Shown here one piece after another: positions 37,733 to 46,498 of a stretch of 64,000 nucleotides of DNA. The notes under the pieces were generated by a model. It had not been told where the DNA came from. It did no database searches and was given only the letters and a program-made list of their open reading frames with translations. The DNA comes from Bacteroidales bacterium. GTDB taxonomy: Bacteria > Bacteroidota > Bacteroidia > Bacteroidales > UBA932. Every line of letters begins with the position of its first letter. The stretch's first letter is position 1. The position numbers and the translations under genes are program-made. The DNA is taken from the NCBI GenBank assembly GCA_017619675.1, contig JAFZRX010000003.1:1-64000 (forward strand), written 5' to 3'.

Positions 37733-38128
37733 ATGAAAAAGACTTCCAAGATATTGATTGCAGTCCTTGGACTGATTGCCGTAGCCGCCGTTGCGTTAAC
37801 AGTTTTCCCGGCCTGGGGACAGACCAAGAAAACAGGTGACAAGGTAGTGATCAACACAACCGAGATGTGCAAGGATGTCATAGGACATCACGCCACAACT
37901 CCTCTGGAGATTACCGTAGAGGGCGGAAAGATTACGGACATCAAGGTTCTTCCAAGCGACGAGACCCCTTCTTTCTATGAGATGGCAGTCAAGGTTCTGG
38001 ATGCCTTCAAGGGCATGACCGTACAGCAGGCCCTGGAGGCCGAAGTGGACGCCGTTTCCGGCGCCACCCTGTCCTCCGACGCCCTCATAACCAACGTCCA
38101 GACCGGTCTGAAGAGCTTACAGAAATAA
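37733..38128 (+). CDS. Membrane-anchored FMN-binding domain protein
   Basis: A 131-residue protein with an N-terminal membrane anchor or uncleaved signal (residues 6-25). A single FMN-binding domain ends in VDAVSGATLSS. T112 of SGAT is the expected attachment residue for covalent FMN, added by an ApbE-type flavin transferase in this family (as in RnfG, NqrC and fumarate-reductase-like proteins). Only one domain is present, with no redox partner in the window, so it is probably an extracytoplasmic electron carrier. It ends 9 nt before an unassigned lipoprotein gene, which may be co-transcribed. Confidence 0.85.
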   Translation: MKKTSKILIAVLGLIAVAAVALTVFPAWGQTKKTGDKVVINTTEMCKDVIGHHATTPLEITVEGGKITDIKVLPSDETPSFYEMAVKVLDAFKGMTVQQALEAEVDAVSGATLSSDALITNVQTGLKSLQK

Positions 38129-38137
38129 CATTTAAAT

Positions 38138-40450
38138 ATGAAGAGGATATTCTTTTGCCTGGCAGCCCTCACGCTGCTGGCTTCTTGTAGTTATGACATA
38201 CGCCTCGGCCAGACTGACAACGGGGATGTGGTAACGTTTACCCGTACGGGCGGGGGAGCCTATGGCGTAACCGTCAAGCGCGCCAACGGCCAGGACCTGC
38301 AGCAAACCGCTCCTGCCAAAGTGTATCTCTGTATGGACGGAGAGACCATTACCGAATACGTGGCCGCGTACAGTTCGGTGAAACCCGGCCTGCGCTACGT
38401 AGAGGCCAAGGCGGAGATTGAGGCCGGAGGCAGTGTATTCTCTTTCAATGACCTTTGGAAGATAGACGGGGAGGCCCTGCTTCTGGACCGCAGCGTTACG
38501 GTAAGCGCCGCGCAGGAAGGCGCGGGCTTCTGTACCGCCGCGGGCCTGGAGACCCGGGCCAAGTGGGCGGACTGCAAATACTTCATCCCCGGCGTCATAT
38601 ATGGAGATCCGCATACTACGGATTACTCCAAGGGCGGCCGCGCGTATTATGACGCAGGCTTTTTCTCCCTCAGGGAAGATTATCTTTCCGCCCCGCTGGC
38701 CGTGGTTGTAGACGGCACGCAGGACAAATATGCCTGGTTCGGAATCCTGAACCGCAAGCCGGACGGAGCCACCACATGGGAGGAATCCACGGCGGCGGCC
38801 ACTGACTGCGTCATTGAGCCTACCCTTGGCTTCGGCACCCTGGAAGTGGCATCCACGGATAAAGGCGTGAGCATATCGTTCATATACCCCGGAACCTGCA
38901 GGGAGTTCTCCGGCGGAGGCTTCAGGAACAGCGACGCCCAAGCGGAAGCGTTCTCCCGCATCCGCCTGCATCCCGTGCAGGACGGATTTAAGCAGGAGTA
39001 CCAACTGGCGTTCCTGCTGGGTTCATCGGACCAGATGCCGGGAGTGGAGCGCGATGCGTGGCAGCACGCCTGGTCCACGCTGGACCCGCAGGTCCAGAAA
39101 GTGGACCTGGAGCAGATGCGCACGGCGCTCCTGGACCACCTGGCCTCACAGGTCATAGAGTATAAGGACAGGGCTGGAGTCCCGTTCGTGATAGACGCCA
39201 AGACCGGCAAGCCGGGTTCTTTCCGCCCTTCATACAGGCAGTTCCCCAACCGTTCCAACTACAATCCTGACATTCCAAAGATGCAGGCCTGGGCGCGCCA
39301 GCTGGGCATTGACCTGGACCCGTCGGCAGCGGAGCTGGAAATCTGGGAGTACGCAGTACTCGGCTTCTGCGGCAAGCACGTGGAAATAGCGGAGCAGTTC
39401 CTGCTGGAAGCATATCGGGATAATGGAGCCAGGGGAGTGCGCTTCAGCCAATTGGCTGAGGAGATCATGTATTCCCTGGTGAAGTATGTCCCGCTGGATC
39501 CGCCCGTGGGCGAAGGCCTGAACCTCCGCACCGGACAGGTGGGCAACATCCACGGAGGAAACAGCTGGGGCCTGCGTCCCATTCCGGAGGACCTCGCCCG
39601 CCTGATGGACATGCTGGAGCGTGAGAAGGCTCACGGCGTCCAGCATCCCCAGTGGCTGGCGTGGGGCAAGAGCTTCGCTGACTGGCTTCTGCCGCTGCAG
39701 CGTCCTGATGGCTCATTCCCCGCCGCCTGGGGCGACGACGGAGCCGTCTCGGATCAGTCCGGCGCCATCTCCTACTCGCCCATACCGTTCCTCGTGAAAC
39801 TCGCGAACTTCACGGGCGAGAACCGCTACAAGGAGGCCGCCTTCAGGGCAGGGGAGTATCTCTGGAAGGAATACGGAAGCCTTGGCGTTTACCAGGGCGC
39901 TACCGGCACTTCAAGCGTTGCCGACAAGGAATCCGGCATGCTCAGCGCCGAAGCCTTCCTCACCCTATATGAAGATTCAAAGGACGACAAGTGGCTCCAG
40001 CGTGCCCGCGCCGCCGCCGATTATACGGAAACCTGGATTTGGATATGGAACGTTCCCATGCCAGAAGGCGCTGATCCTGACGAACTGGGCTGGAAGCCAG
40101 GCGTCCCCACCACCGGCGTCAACGGAATTGGTTCCAACGATGTGGGCGGCGTTGACCAGTATCTGGACTGGGCCGTCCCCATCTACGCAAAGCTCTACAA
40201 ATACACCGGCGATGAGCACGAGCTGGACGTGGCGCGCGTGCTGCTGCACGGCACCAAGGCCATGCTCGCGCTGCCCGGCCGCACCTACGACATGGCCGGC
40301 CCGGGCTGGCAGCAGGAGCACTGGCGCATGAACCCCATCCGGGGTATCGGCGCCCACCGCACCTGGCTGCCCTGGATCTCCATCAACCACCTCCACGGCG
40401 TTACCGCCCTGGAAGAATTTGACGCAGACCTCTACAAACAGTTACAGTAG
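38138..40450 (+). CDS. Large lipoprotein of unknown function, possibly an (alpha/alpha)-barrel glycan-active enzyme
   Basis: A 770-residue lipoprotein (LLASCSYD, Cys17). Residues about 25-330 look beta-rich. Residues about 350-770 look like an (alpha/alpha)6 toroid, with repeating Trp- and Gly-rich helices and loops (NIHGGNSWGLRPIP, DGSFPAAWGDDGAV, GVNGIGSNDVGGVDQYLDW, LALPGRTYDMAGPGWQQEHW). That layout occurs in several glycosidase and polysaccharide lyase families, but I cannot match its motifs to a named one. The neighbours GH31 and CE15 support a glycan role. The 3' end overlaps the convergent GH31 gene by 9 nt. Confidence 0.8.
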   Translation: MKRIFFCLAALTLLASCSYDIRLGQTDNGDVVTFTRTGGGAYGVTVKRANGQDLQQTAPAKVYLCMDGETITEYVAAYSSVKPGLRYVEAKAEIEAGGSVFSFNDLWKIDGEALLLDRSVTVSAAQEGAGFCTAAGLETRAKWADCKYFIPGVIYGDPHTTDYSKGGRAYYDAGFFSLREDYLSAPLAVVVDGTQDKYAWFGILNRKPDGATTWEESTAAATDCVIEPTLGFGTLEVASTDKGVSISFIYPGTCREFSGGGFRNSDAQAEAFSRIRLHPVQDGFKQEYQLAFLLGSSDQMPGVERDAWQHAWSTLDPQVQKVDLEQMRTALLDHLASQVIEYKDRAGVPFVIDAKTGKPGSFRPSYRQFPNRSNYNPDIPKMQAWARQLGIDLDPSAAELEIWEYAVLGFCGKHVEIAEQFLLEAYRDNGARGVRFSQLAEEIMYSLVKYVPLDPPVGEGLNLRTGQVGNIHGGNSWGLRPIPEDLARLMDMLEREKAHGVQHPQWLAWGKSFADWLLPLQRPDGSFPAAWGDDGAVSDQSGAISYSPIPFLVKLANFTGENRYKEAAFRAGEYLWKEYGSLGVYQGATGTSSVADKESGMLSAEAFLTLYEDSKDDKWLQRARAAADYTETWIWIWNVPMPEGADPDELGWKPGVPTTGVNGIGSNDVGGVDQYLDWAVPIYAKLYKYTGDEHELDVARVLLHGTKAMLALPGRTYDMAGPGWQQEHWRMNPIRGIGAHRTWLPWISINHLHGVTALEEFDADLYKQLQ

Positions 40451-41974
40451 GGAGTGGATCCGAGTCCCTGAAAAGGTCTTTGATTTGGTCCCAGTTCCTT
40501 TGACGGTAACCACATAGGTTCGCGGAATGTCAGATTCAATATCCAGCGTTCCCGTATAGGCATCGTATTTAACGAAACAGTCACTGTACTCTATTCCATC
40601 TCCTGAAGGAAGATGGAGTACCTGTGACGTTTTACCGTTGGGATATATCAACAGCGTTATGGCATCGATGCCGTCCGTTGCCATCGGCGTGATGGAACCG
40701 CGCTTGAAGAACAGCGGGAACTCTGTCAGGGGATAGGTCCTGTCTATGAGGGTCCCGGCCCGATAGGTTTCACCGGTCCAGTAATCCACCCATTCCCCTT
40801 CGGAAGGCAGATGGAACACGGCGTGGCCGCCTGCGGCGGTTATCGCCTTGGTAAAGATGTTTTCACCAACCTTATGGCTCTCCTCCTCAAATGAGCAGCC
40901 CCTGACCAACGTGCCTCCATAAAGATGGGCGTCTACAACGGTTGAGAACTTATACGGCCTGAGTTGTTCGTGCAGGTTGAGGCATACTTCGTATGCTTTG
41001 GCAACTTCCTCTCCATGATACCAGGGGATATGGGCGGTGAACGCACCGTTTTCCCCGCCGTTTATCATGCAGGCTGTCATCGAGCCGAACTGCGCGTACC
41101 GCGCCAGTTGCTCTCCGCCGGCCGGCCGGCCATAAAAGCCTCCTACTTCCGTGGCTACGGCCGCATAGCCGGCCTGGGAAGACATATAGATATTGTTGAT
41201 CTGCTGCTTGAGGCCGTTCCAGTCACCGGAGAAATCACCGCACCATCCAAGGTTCATCTTGGACACGCTGGCCGCGAATCCTCCCTGATGGGAATACGGC
41301 CTGGCTATGGTGATGCCGTCAGATTTTCGGCTCACGGCATAGTCGAACATGGCATCGTAATAATACTTGCCGAACTCTTTCTTGCCCAGGGTTCCTATGG
41401 AAGTCTCTACGGTCTGTCCCAGGTAGTGCTCTCCCTGGTCAACTTTCCATCCATACACTCCATCCACGAACACCTTGTCCAACTGTTTGTACCACCACTC
41501 CACCGCTGCGGGATTCGTAAAGTCCAGATGCATGCCGAAGCCCTTCCACCAGGTGAGCGGAGTACTGTCGTTCACCCCGAGTCCCAGCGCAGCCATCTCG
41601 TCGTACGTATCAGCCTTCTGATTGGCGGTGTCCTTGCTTTCCAGGTTGACGAGTCCCGTTGTCCAGAGTATCATCCTGACGCCGTTGCCGCTCATCCATC
41701 CCCTCAGTTCAGCCGGGTTCTCATACCTGGCAGGGTCCCAGGTGAAGTCACAGTAGCTGGTGCTCCACGGGCTGTCAATGATAATTCCATCGACAGGGAA
41801 CCCCCTTTCCAGGTATCCGCTCACAAGGTCCTTGGCTCCCTGTGTGGTATTCACATTGTCTTCCCAGACGATATGGCCGAACGCCCAGGCGGGAGTAATG
41901 GGCGGATTCTGGCAAATGCCAATGGTGCAGGATAATATGCCGATAAAGGTTATGACAGCCTTTTTCTGTTTCAT
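40442..41974 (-). CDS. Exported GH31-family alpha-glycosidase, short form
   Basis: 510 residues from the ATG at 41972-41974, which opens a signal peptide (AVITFIGILSCTIGICQ). A further upstream start would run into the CE15 leader and adds no domain. The TIM barrel starts at once (PPITPAWAFGHIVWED). The nucleophile is D179 in WKVDQGEHY, and the probable acid/base is D247 in GWCGDFSGDW. GH31 proteins normally have an N-terminal beta-sandwich of about 200 residues before the barrel; it is absent here. Activity could be alpha-xylosidase, alpha-glucosidase or alpha-galactosidase-like; xylan-related neighbours hint at alpha-xylosidase. It is convergent with the lipoprotein gene. Confidence 0.85.
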   Translation of the reverse strand: MKQKKAVITFIGILSCTIGICQNPPITPAWAFGHIVWEDNVNTTQGAKDLVSGYLERGFPVDGIIIDSPWSTSYCDFTWDPARYENPAELRGWMSGNGVRMILWTTGLVNLESKDTANQKADTYDEMAALGLGVNDSTPLTWWKGFGMHLDFTNPAAVEWWYKQLDKVFVDGVYGWKVDQGEHYLGQTVETSIGTLGKKEFGKYYYDAMFDYAVSRKSDGITIARPYSHQGGFAASVSKMNLGWCGDFSGDWNGLKQQINNIYMSSQAGYAAVATEVGGFYGRPAGGEQLARYAQFGSMTACMINGGENGAFTAHIPWYHGEEVAKAYEVCLNLHEQLRPYKFSTVVDAHLYGGTLVRGCSFEEESHKVGENIFTKAITAAGGHAVFHLPSEGEWVDYWTGETYRAGTLIDRTYPLTEFPLFFKRGSITPMATDGIDAITLLIYPNGKTSQVLHLPSGDGIEYSDCFVKYDAYTGTLDIESDIPRTYVVTVKGTGTKSKTFSGTRIHSLL

Positions 41975-42046
41975 CAGAAATGCGTACATTTGTGTATGTG
42001 GATTTGCAATTGAAGAATAATACTTATAATAACCAACTATAAAGAT

Positions 42047-43561
42047 ATGAAAAAGTTTTTCCTTTTTATTGCCGGCTGCCTTATGTGCGCAGCAGCATTT
42101 GCGCAGGAGCCGGTAACTTTCACGGCCCAGCAGGATCACCAGAACATGCTTGACCAGCTTGGCATCAAGACCATCAGGTATGCCTTCGATGCTGATGAGA
42201 GCAGTCCTCATGCTGCCAACTATGACGAGAGCAAGGCCAATCCTTACCCTATTCTTCCTGAGATTCTCGTGACCAATGCAGGAAAGAAGGTGACCACCGC
42301 AAAGCAGTGGTGGGATGTCCGCAGGCCGGAGATCGTGGAAGGATTCGAGAGCGAAGTCTACGGACGAGTTCCGGACAACGTTCCTTCCGTTACCTGGATC
42401 GTGGAGGCGGAAGAGATTGAGACTGTGGGCATGATCAGGGCCAAGGCAAAGCAGTTAAGGGGCCATGTGGACAACAGCGCCTGTCCTTCCATCAACGTAG
42501 ATATCAAGATGGTTGTTGTAACTCCTGCCAATGCGGAGGGCCCCGTTCCCCTGCTGATGATGTTTGGCGGAGCCAACCTTCCTAACCCTGTAAAACCCGG
42601 TGCCGCCGATATGGCTGTAATCAACAAGGTATTGCGCCAGTATTTGGAGAACAATGTTGAGACAGCGGAAATCATGAAGAAATATCCCGCCTGGCAGCCT
42701 TTCGAGCCGGCTAATCCGTTTGCGGCAATGGCCCGCCCGGCTGCGCAGCAGCCCGGCCAGGACCTGCCGTCAAACCAGCAGCTCCTCGCTGCCGGATGGG
42801 GCTATGCCATGATCGATCCAAGCAGCATCCAGGCTGACAACGGCGCCGGCCTTACGCGCGGCATCATTGGACTCACCAACAAGGGACAGCCCCGCAAACC
42901 GGATGACTGGGGCTCACTCCGCGCCTGGGCATGGGGCGCCGCGCGCGGCCTCGATTATCTGGAAACGGATCCTGACGTAGATGCGAAGCATGTAGGCATC
43001 GAGGGAGTTTCCAGGTACGGCAAGGCGGCGCTCGTGACGCTCGCGTTCGAGGACCGCTTCTATATGGGTCTCATCGGATCGTCAGGAAAGGGTGGAGCAA
43101 CCCTGCACCGCCGTTTCTTCGGCGAAGGCCTGGAGAACCTCGCCAACTCAGGTGAGTATCACTGGATGGCCGGAAACTATATCAAGTACTGCGCTATCGA
43201 GGGCAAGAACGGTCCCGGAAATGCCGGCCAGCTCCCGGTGGATTCCCACGAACTCATAGCACTGTGCGCACCGCGCCTGGTATTCATCAGCTACGGCGTT
43301 CCTGAGAAGGGAGACGCCCTGTGGCTGGACCAGTACGGCAGCTGGCAGGCAACCGTTGCCGCCGGCCAGGTGTTCAAGCTGCTCGGAGCCAAGGACCTTG
43401 GCCTTTCAAACGACTACCGCAAGGAACCCATGCCGGCAGTCCTCACCGGACTTCTTGACGGCGAACTGGCATGGCGCCAGCACGACGGCGGCCACACAGA
43501 CGGACCAAACATGAAGTACTTCATCGAATGGGCCACCAAGAAGATTCAGGAAAGCAAATAA
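42047..43561 (+). CDS. CE15-family glucuronoyl methylesterase
   Basis: A 504-residue protein with a signal peptide (CAAAFAQ). The alpha/beta-hydrolase carries the CE15 nucleophile motif GVSRYGKAA (S322), the oxyanion-side segment WGAARGLDYLETD before it, and a C-terminal His in RQHDGGHTDGPN (H483). An Ala/Pro-rich insertion (about 205-245) is typical of bacterial members. CE15 enzymes cut the ester between 4-O-methyl-glucuronate of xylan and lignin alcohols. This fits the xylan-type enzymes at the start of the window. It stands alone, with a strong terminator 14 nt after its stop. Confidence 0.9.
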   Translation: MKKFFLFIAGCLMCAAAFAQEPVTFTAQQDHQNMLDQLGIKTIRYAFDADESSPHAANYDESKANPYPILPEILVTNAGKKVTTAKQWWDVRRPEIVEGFESEVYGRVPDNVPSVTWIVEAEEIETVGMIRAKAKQLRGHVDNSACPSINVDIKMVVVTPANAEGPVPLLMMFGGANLPNPVKPGAADMAVINKVLRQYLENNVETAEIMKKYPAWQPFEPANPFAAMARPAAQQPGQDLPSNQQLLAAGWGYAMIDPSSIQADNGAGLTRGIIGLTNKGQPRKPDDWGSLRAWAWGAARGLDYLETDPDVDAKHVGIEGVSRYGKAALVTLAFEDRFYMGLIGSSGKGGATLHRRFFGEGLENLANSGEYHWMAGNYIKYCAIEGKNGPGNAGQLPVDSHELIALCAPRLVFISYGVPEKGDALWLDQYGSWQATVAAGQVFKLLGAKDLGLSNDYRKEPMPAVLTGLLDGELAWRQHDGGHTDGPNMKYFIEWATKKIQESK

Positions 43562-43574
43562 TCCTGCTCCCAAC

Positions 43575-43607
43575 AGAAAAAGCCTCCCAACCCGGGAGGC
43601 TTTTTCT
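43575..43607. terminator. Bidirectional intrinsic terminator between CE15 and the ZIP-like gene
   Basis: The stem AGAAAAAGCCTCCC / GGGAGGCTTTTTCT (43575-43588 and 43594-43607, 5-nt loop) has A/T tracts on both sides, so it can stop transcripts from either direction. The ZIP-like stop codon (43606-43608 on the minus strand) overlaps its edge. The AAGCCTCC core recurs in the terminator at 62864-62889. Confidence 0.88.
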
Positions 43608-44043
43608 ACAGCATTTCCTCAATGTCCTTCTCCACGCTCTTGCTGAGACCTTTCAGCAGTTTTTGTGTAGCCTTTGCCTTGATTCCTTTGTACTCCTCGG
43701 AAGGTGCGGCTTCCTTGAGATAGGTAAAAACCGGTACCTCGGCAGGGCCGTTCACATCCCCTCCGGGATGGATATGAGGGGTAATGTAGTCTATGAGCAG
43801 AAGGAAAGCAAAACCAGCCAGCAATCCTATTACCGGGGCAACCACCGCTGATGCTCCATCACCCATCTCCATAGCAGGGATGAGCAGAGACCATACAGAT
43901 GCGGCTACCATAACGCCTGACGCAAAACCCAGCAGGACTTTTTGTAACAGTGCCGGCATCTCCCTCTTCATGAAAAACACGAAGGCCGATCCCAGGGCAG
44001 TCCCCAGGAACGGAATCATCAGTGCCGTGAATACCGGACTCAT
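43606..44043 (-). CDS. ZIP-family metal transporter, C-terminally truncated
   Basis: A 145-residue protein matching the N-terminal half of GufA-like ZIP transporters: three helices, LGFASGVMVAASVWSLLIPA and FLLLIDYITPHIHPGG. Full ZIP proteins are about 250-270 residues and continue into a helix with a conserved HNxPEG metal site. Here the sequence changes to a soluble, Lys- and Glu-rich tail (YLKEAAPSEEYKGIKAKATQ, ending EKDIEEML). The main metal-binding helices are therefore missing. It overlaps the Cu/Zn permease gene by 4 nt (ATGA), so it is translated as part of that operon. It is either a broken gene or a helper protein. Confidence 0.75.
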   Translation of the reverse strand: MSPVFTALMIPFLGTALGSAFVFFMKREMPALLQKVLLGFASGVMVAASVWSLLIPAMEMGDGASAVVAPVIGLLAGFAFLLLIDYITPHIHPGGDVNGPAEVPVFTYLKEAAPSEEYKGIKAKATQKLLKGLSKSVEKDIEEML

Positions 44044-45260
44044 TTCTTTCCTTTGAAAGTATAGCCTGCCTTTTCTACGGCGGAACGTAGGGCGTCTTCG
44101 GAGGCGGTTCCTTTTATGGTCAGGGTTTTGCGTGAAGCGCTGGCGCTGGCGGATTCCACACCGGGTAAATTCTCTACGGCGCGGCAGACGGCGGCTTCGC
44201 AGTGGCTGCAGTTCATTCCTTCCACAGTATAGACAGATGTGTCCGGATCGACCTTGTGGGTGAAGCGTTCAAACAGTTTCATGGTGAGTGCGAATATTAT
44301 CAGGAGAGTTAATACAATGGCGCAAATGAGCTTGAACGTGCCTGGAATCATCGCTTCCTCAGCGCAACAGGGGTCAGCGGCAGCCATCGGTTTCACATTA
44401 AAGCCGATAGCATTGACCAGCAGGCCAAAGAAAATGGAAAAGCAGACGATAACTAGCAGATATATCCAGGTAAAGCGTCTTCCCATGGCCTTTCGGACTA
44501 CAAGTATGGAGGCCAGATTGACGGCAGGACCGGCCATCAGCATGACCAGGGCTGCGCCCGGAGACAGTCCCTTCATAATCAGTGCAGCCGCTACGGGGAT
44601 GCTGCCTGTAGAGCAGATGTACATAGGCACGGCCACAACCAGGATGACCAGCATCTGAAGCAGCGGCTGTTTGCCGAAATGCAGGAAGAATTCGTCAGGG
44701 ATTGCTACTTGGATGAGTGCTGCCACCAGCAGGCCGATGATCAGCCGGCCGCCGATGGACTTTATCATATCGAAGTAAGCGTACTTCAGCACTCGCCACA
44801 TACGGTTGCCGCTTTCAACGCTGCAACTTGTGGGTATGACGGCTTCCGTATCATCCTCCTTGACCAATCTGTTCACCAGGAGGCCTCCGCAGACTCCTGT
44901 AATGAGAGCGGCTGCCGGCCGGACGATGGCAAAGCCCAGTCCAAGCAAGGAGAAAGTGGCCAGGATGGAGTCTATGCCAGTCTGCGGCGTAGCAATCAGG
45001 AAAGAAGCCACGGCTCCTTTGGACGCTTTTTCGTTCCTCAAGCCGATGGCCGTAGGAATCACCCCGCATGAGCACAGCGGAAGAGGCACACCCAGCAATG
45101 CCGCCCATAGGACAGCCCATTTGTTATCCTTTGACAGATACTTCGTATAGAACCTGTCGGGCACAAATACATGAAGTATCCCTGCGATAAGAAAGCCCAG
45201 CAGAAGATACGGGGCCATTTCGCAGACAACGTTCAACAAGGATAACAGGTATTCTCCCAT
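44040..45260 (-). CDS. SO_0444-type Cu/Zn efflux permease with C-terminal HMA domain
   Basis: A 406-residue protein with about eight transmembrane helices of the permease/DUF318 family. It has the motif PLPLCSCGVIPT (C63, C65), a second CSTGSIPVAAAL segment, and a cytoplasmic Cys pair (ADPCCAEEA). A C-terminal heavy-metal-associated domain carries GMNCSHCEAAV (C351, C354). The family is annotated as Cu/Zn efflux transporters. It overlaps the truncated ZIP gene by 4 nt, consistent with a metal-homeostasis operon. Metal specificity is not visible. Confidence 0.88.
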   Translation of the reverse strand: MGEYLLSLLNVVCEMAPYLLLGFLIAGILHVFVPDRFYTKYLSKDNKWAVLWAALLGVPLPLCSCGVIPTAIGLRNEKASKGAVASFLIATPQTGIDSILATFSLLGLGFAIVRPAAALITGVCGGLLVNRLVKEDDTEAVIPTSCSVESGNRMWRVLKYAYFDMIKSIGGRLIIGLLVAALIQVAIPDEFFLHFGKQPLLQMLVILVVAVPMYICSTGSIPVAAALIMKGLSPGAALVMLMAGPAVNLASILVVRKAMGRRFTWIYLLVIVCFSIFFGLLVNAIGFNVKPMAAADPCCAEEAMIPGTFKLICAIVLTLLIIFALTMKLFERFTHKVDPDTSVYTVEGMNCSHCEAAVCRAVENLPGVESASASASRKTLTIKGTASEDALRSAVEKAGYTFKGKK

Positions 45261-45292
45261 ACTTCAGAAAAATACGACTATTTTTCCATATC

Positions 45293-45868
45293 TCAAGTGT
45301 TTTTGACAAAGCTTTCTGTAGTTTTCTTCAAGGTCCGTTCCGCCAGACGCATGGCCAGGATGGCTACAGGGATGGTCAGGACAAGTACCACTACCAGCAT
45401 GGGGATGTTGTTGATGACGGGAATCATCATCTGGTCATACCCTGCGCGCATTTCCTCTACGGCCGCGGCCAGAGAACCTTCAGTGTCAAACCACCAGTGG
45501 GATATATAGGCAAAGTAGGAGAAAGCCAGGGGGATGAAACTCCAGCGGACTCCCTTGATGGTATCGTAGCCGCAAACCTTCCTGATAATCTCTGCCAAAG
45601 CGGTCAAGATAACCGTTGCGATTATATACGCTGGATCCGCCTCTCCCGCAATCAGGAATATGACGAAGACGAATCCGTTAAGGATCGTTGCGGCTCCGAA
45701 GCTGCGGATCTTGGAGCAGGTAAACAGATAAATGAATGCAGTCAGAAAGGGGAGGAGGACACCGATATAGGCATAGCATGCCGGGTGAATGATGCCGGAA
45801 GTCGCCCCCAGGATGAAAGTCAGAAGATAGGCGACCGCCATAAGGATGATAATGAAAGACTTCTTCAT
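45293..45868 (-). CDS. MptD-family putative ECF transporter S component
   Basis: 191 residues from the ATG at 45866-45868 (MKKSFIIILMAVAYLLTF). It has about five or six membrane helices with small loops, including a YDTIKGVRWSFIPLAFSYFA segment and a basic C-terminal tail. It fits the MptD-like family of substrate-binding membrane subunits of energy-coupling-factor transporters. No ECF ATPase or T component is nearby, so it would rely on shared modules encoded elsewhere. The substrate is unknown. It lies 32 nt upstream of the metal permease but is probably a separate unit. A TAACTTTG -7-like box sits upstream. Confidence 0.7.
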   Translation of the reverse strand: MKKSFIIILMAVAYLLTFILGATSGIIHPACYAYIGVLLPFLTAFIYLFTCSKIRSFGAATILNGFVFVIFLIAGEADPAYIIATVILTALAEIIRKVCGYDTIKGVRWSFIPLAFSYFAYISHWWFDTEGSLAAAVEEMRAGYDQMMIPVINNIPMLVVVLVLTIPVAILAMRLAERTLKKTTESFVKNT

Positions 45869-45947
45869 AGCTTTATGATTGTTATTATTAACGATCACAA
45901 AGTTACGGAGACCCAGTCACGCGTCTAATCCCAATTTTTAGTGATTT

Positions 45948-45962
45948 GCCGGGAAAGCCGGC
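45948..45962 (-). terminator. Short GC hairpin after the DUF3237 gene
   Basis: GCCGG / CCGGC with a 5-nt loop, 12 nt beyond the stop on the minus strand, is followed by AAATCACTAAAAATT. It is a weak terminator candidate only. Confidence 0.3.
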
Positions 45963-45974
45963 GCGGCGTCCACG

Positions 45975-46493
45975 TCAGAGGACTTTCCAGACACGCAGGC
46001 AGATGCAGTCGGTGGCGGGACCGGGCATACATACGAAGATGGCGTTGTTAAGCCAGTCGTAAGGGCTGTCCTGAGGAGCCTCGAACTTTGGCGCGGTACG
46101 GAAATAGAAGCCCGGTGCACCGTTTTCGCCGCGGTTCATGGAAATCAGCCCGCAGTTGCGGATGTGGATATAGACTCCGTCATCGGTCTTTATGGAATAG
46201 ATGGCCTCCACTTCGTTGCGGCCGCGTTCCGGGTCAGTGAGCTGATAATCAGCGCCTCCGCCTATGATTTCTCCTTTCATTGCGGGGCCGGAGAAAGTTC
46301 CGCCCAGAATGGGAATCACCATCCGGGTACCATGGGCTGTCTTTCCAACCGTGTAGGCAGGGCCGCAGTCCACGCGGAGTTCACAGACGAATTCCAGTCC
46401 CGGTCCTTCCGGATACGGAGGTTCAATGGTTTGGGAATGCGCTACGGTTGCCGTTGCGACAACTAAGGTCAGGAGAGTTAGAAGTTTTTTCAT
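45975..46493 (-). CDS. Exported DUF3237-family protein
   Basis: A 172-residue protein with a signal peptide (TATVAHSQ). The core shows the DUF3237 pattern: LEFVCELRVDCGPAYTVG, then GTRMVIPILGGTFSGPAMKG and GGADYQLTD. The family forms small beta-barrel proteins of unknown function. Most are cytosolic, so the signal peptide is slightly unusual. It lies 5 nt after the stop of the GNAT gene on the same strand and is probably co-transcribed with it and the TfoX-like gene. Confidence 0.85.
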   Translation of the reverse strand: MKKLLTLLTLVVATATVAHSQTIEPPYPEGPGLEFVCELRVDCGPAYTVGKTAHGTRMVIPILGGTFSGPAMKGEIIGGGADYQLTDPERGRNEVEAIYSIKTDDGVYIHIRNCGLISMNRGENGAPGFYFRTAPKFEAPQDSPYDWLNNAIFVCMPGPATDCICLRVWKVL

Positions 46494-46498
46494 ATTCT

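Noticed and set aside
40442-41974. GH31 as a sulfoquinovosidase, linked to the sulfonate theme
   Set aside because: The nucleophile region reads KVDQGE, and I see none of the sulfonate-binding residues expected of that subfamily. No sulfoquinovose pathway genes are nearby.
41975-42211. N-terminal extension of the GH31 frame by 79 codons
   Set aside because: It would place a Cys/Lys-rich stretch before an obvious signal peptide and overlap the start of the divergent CE15 gene.
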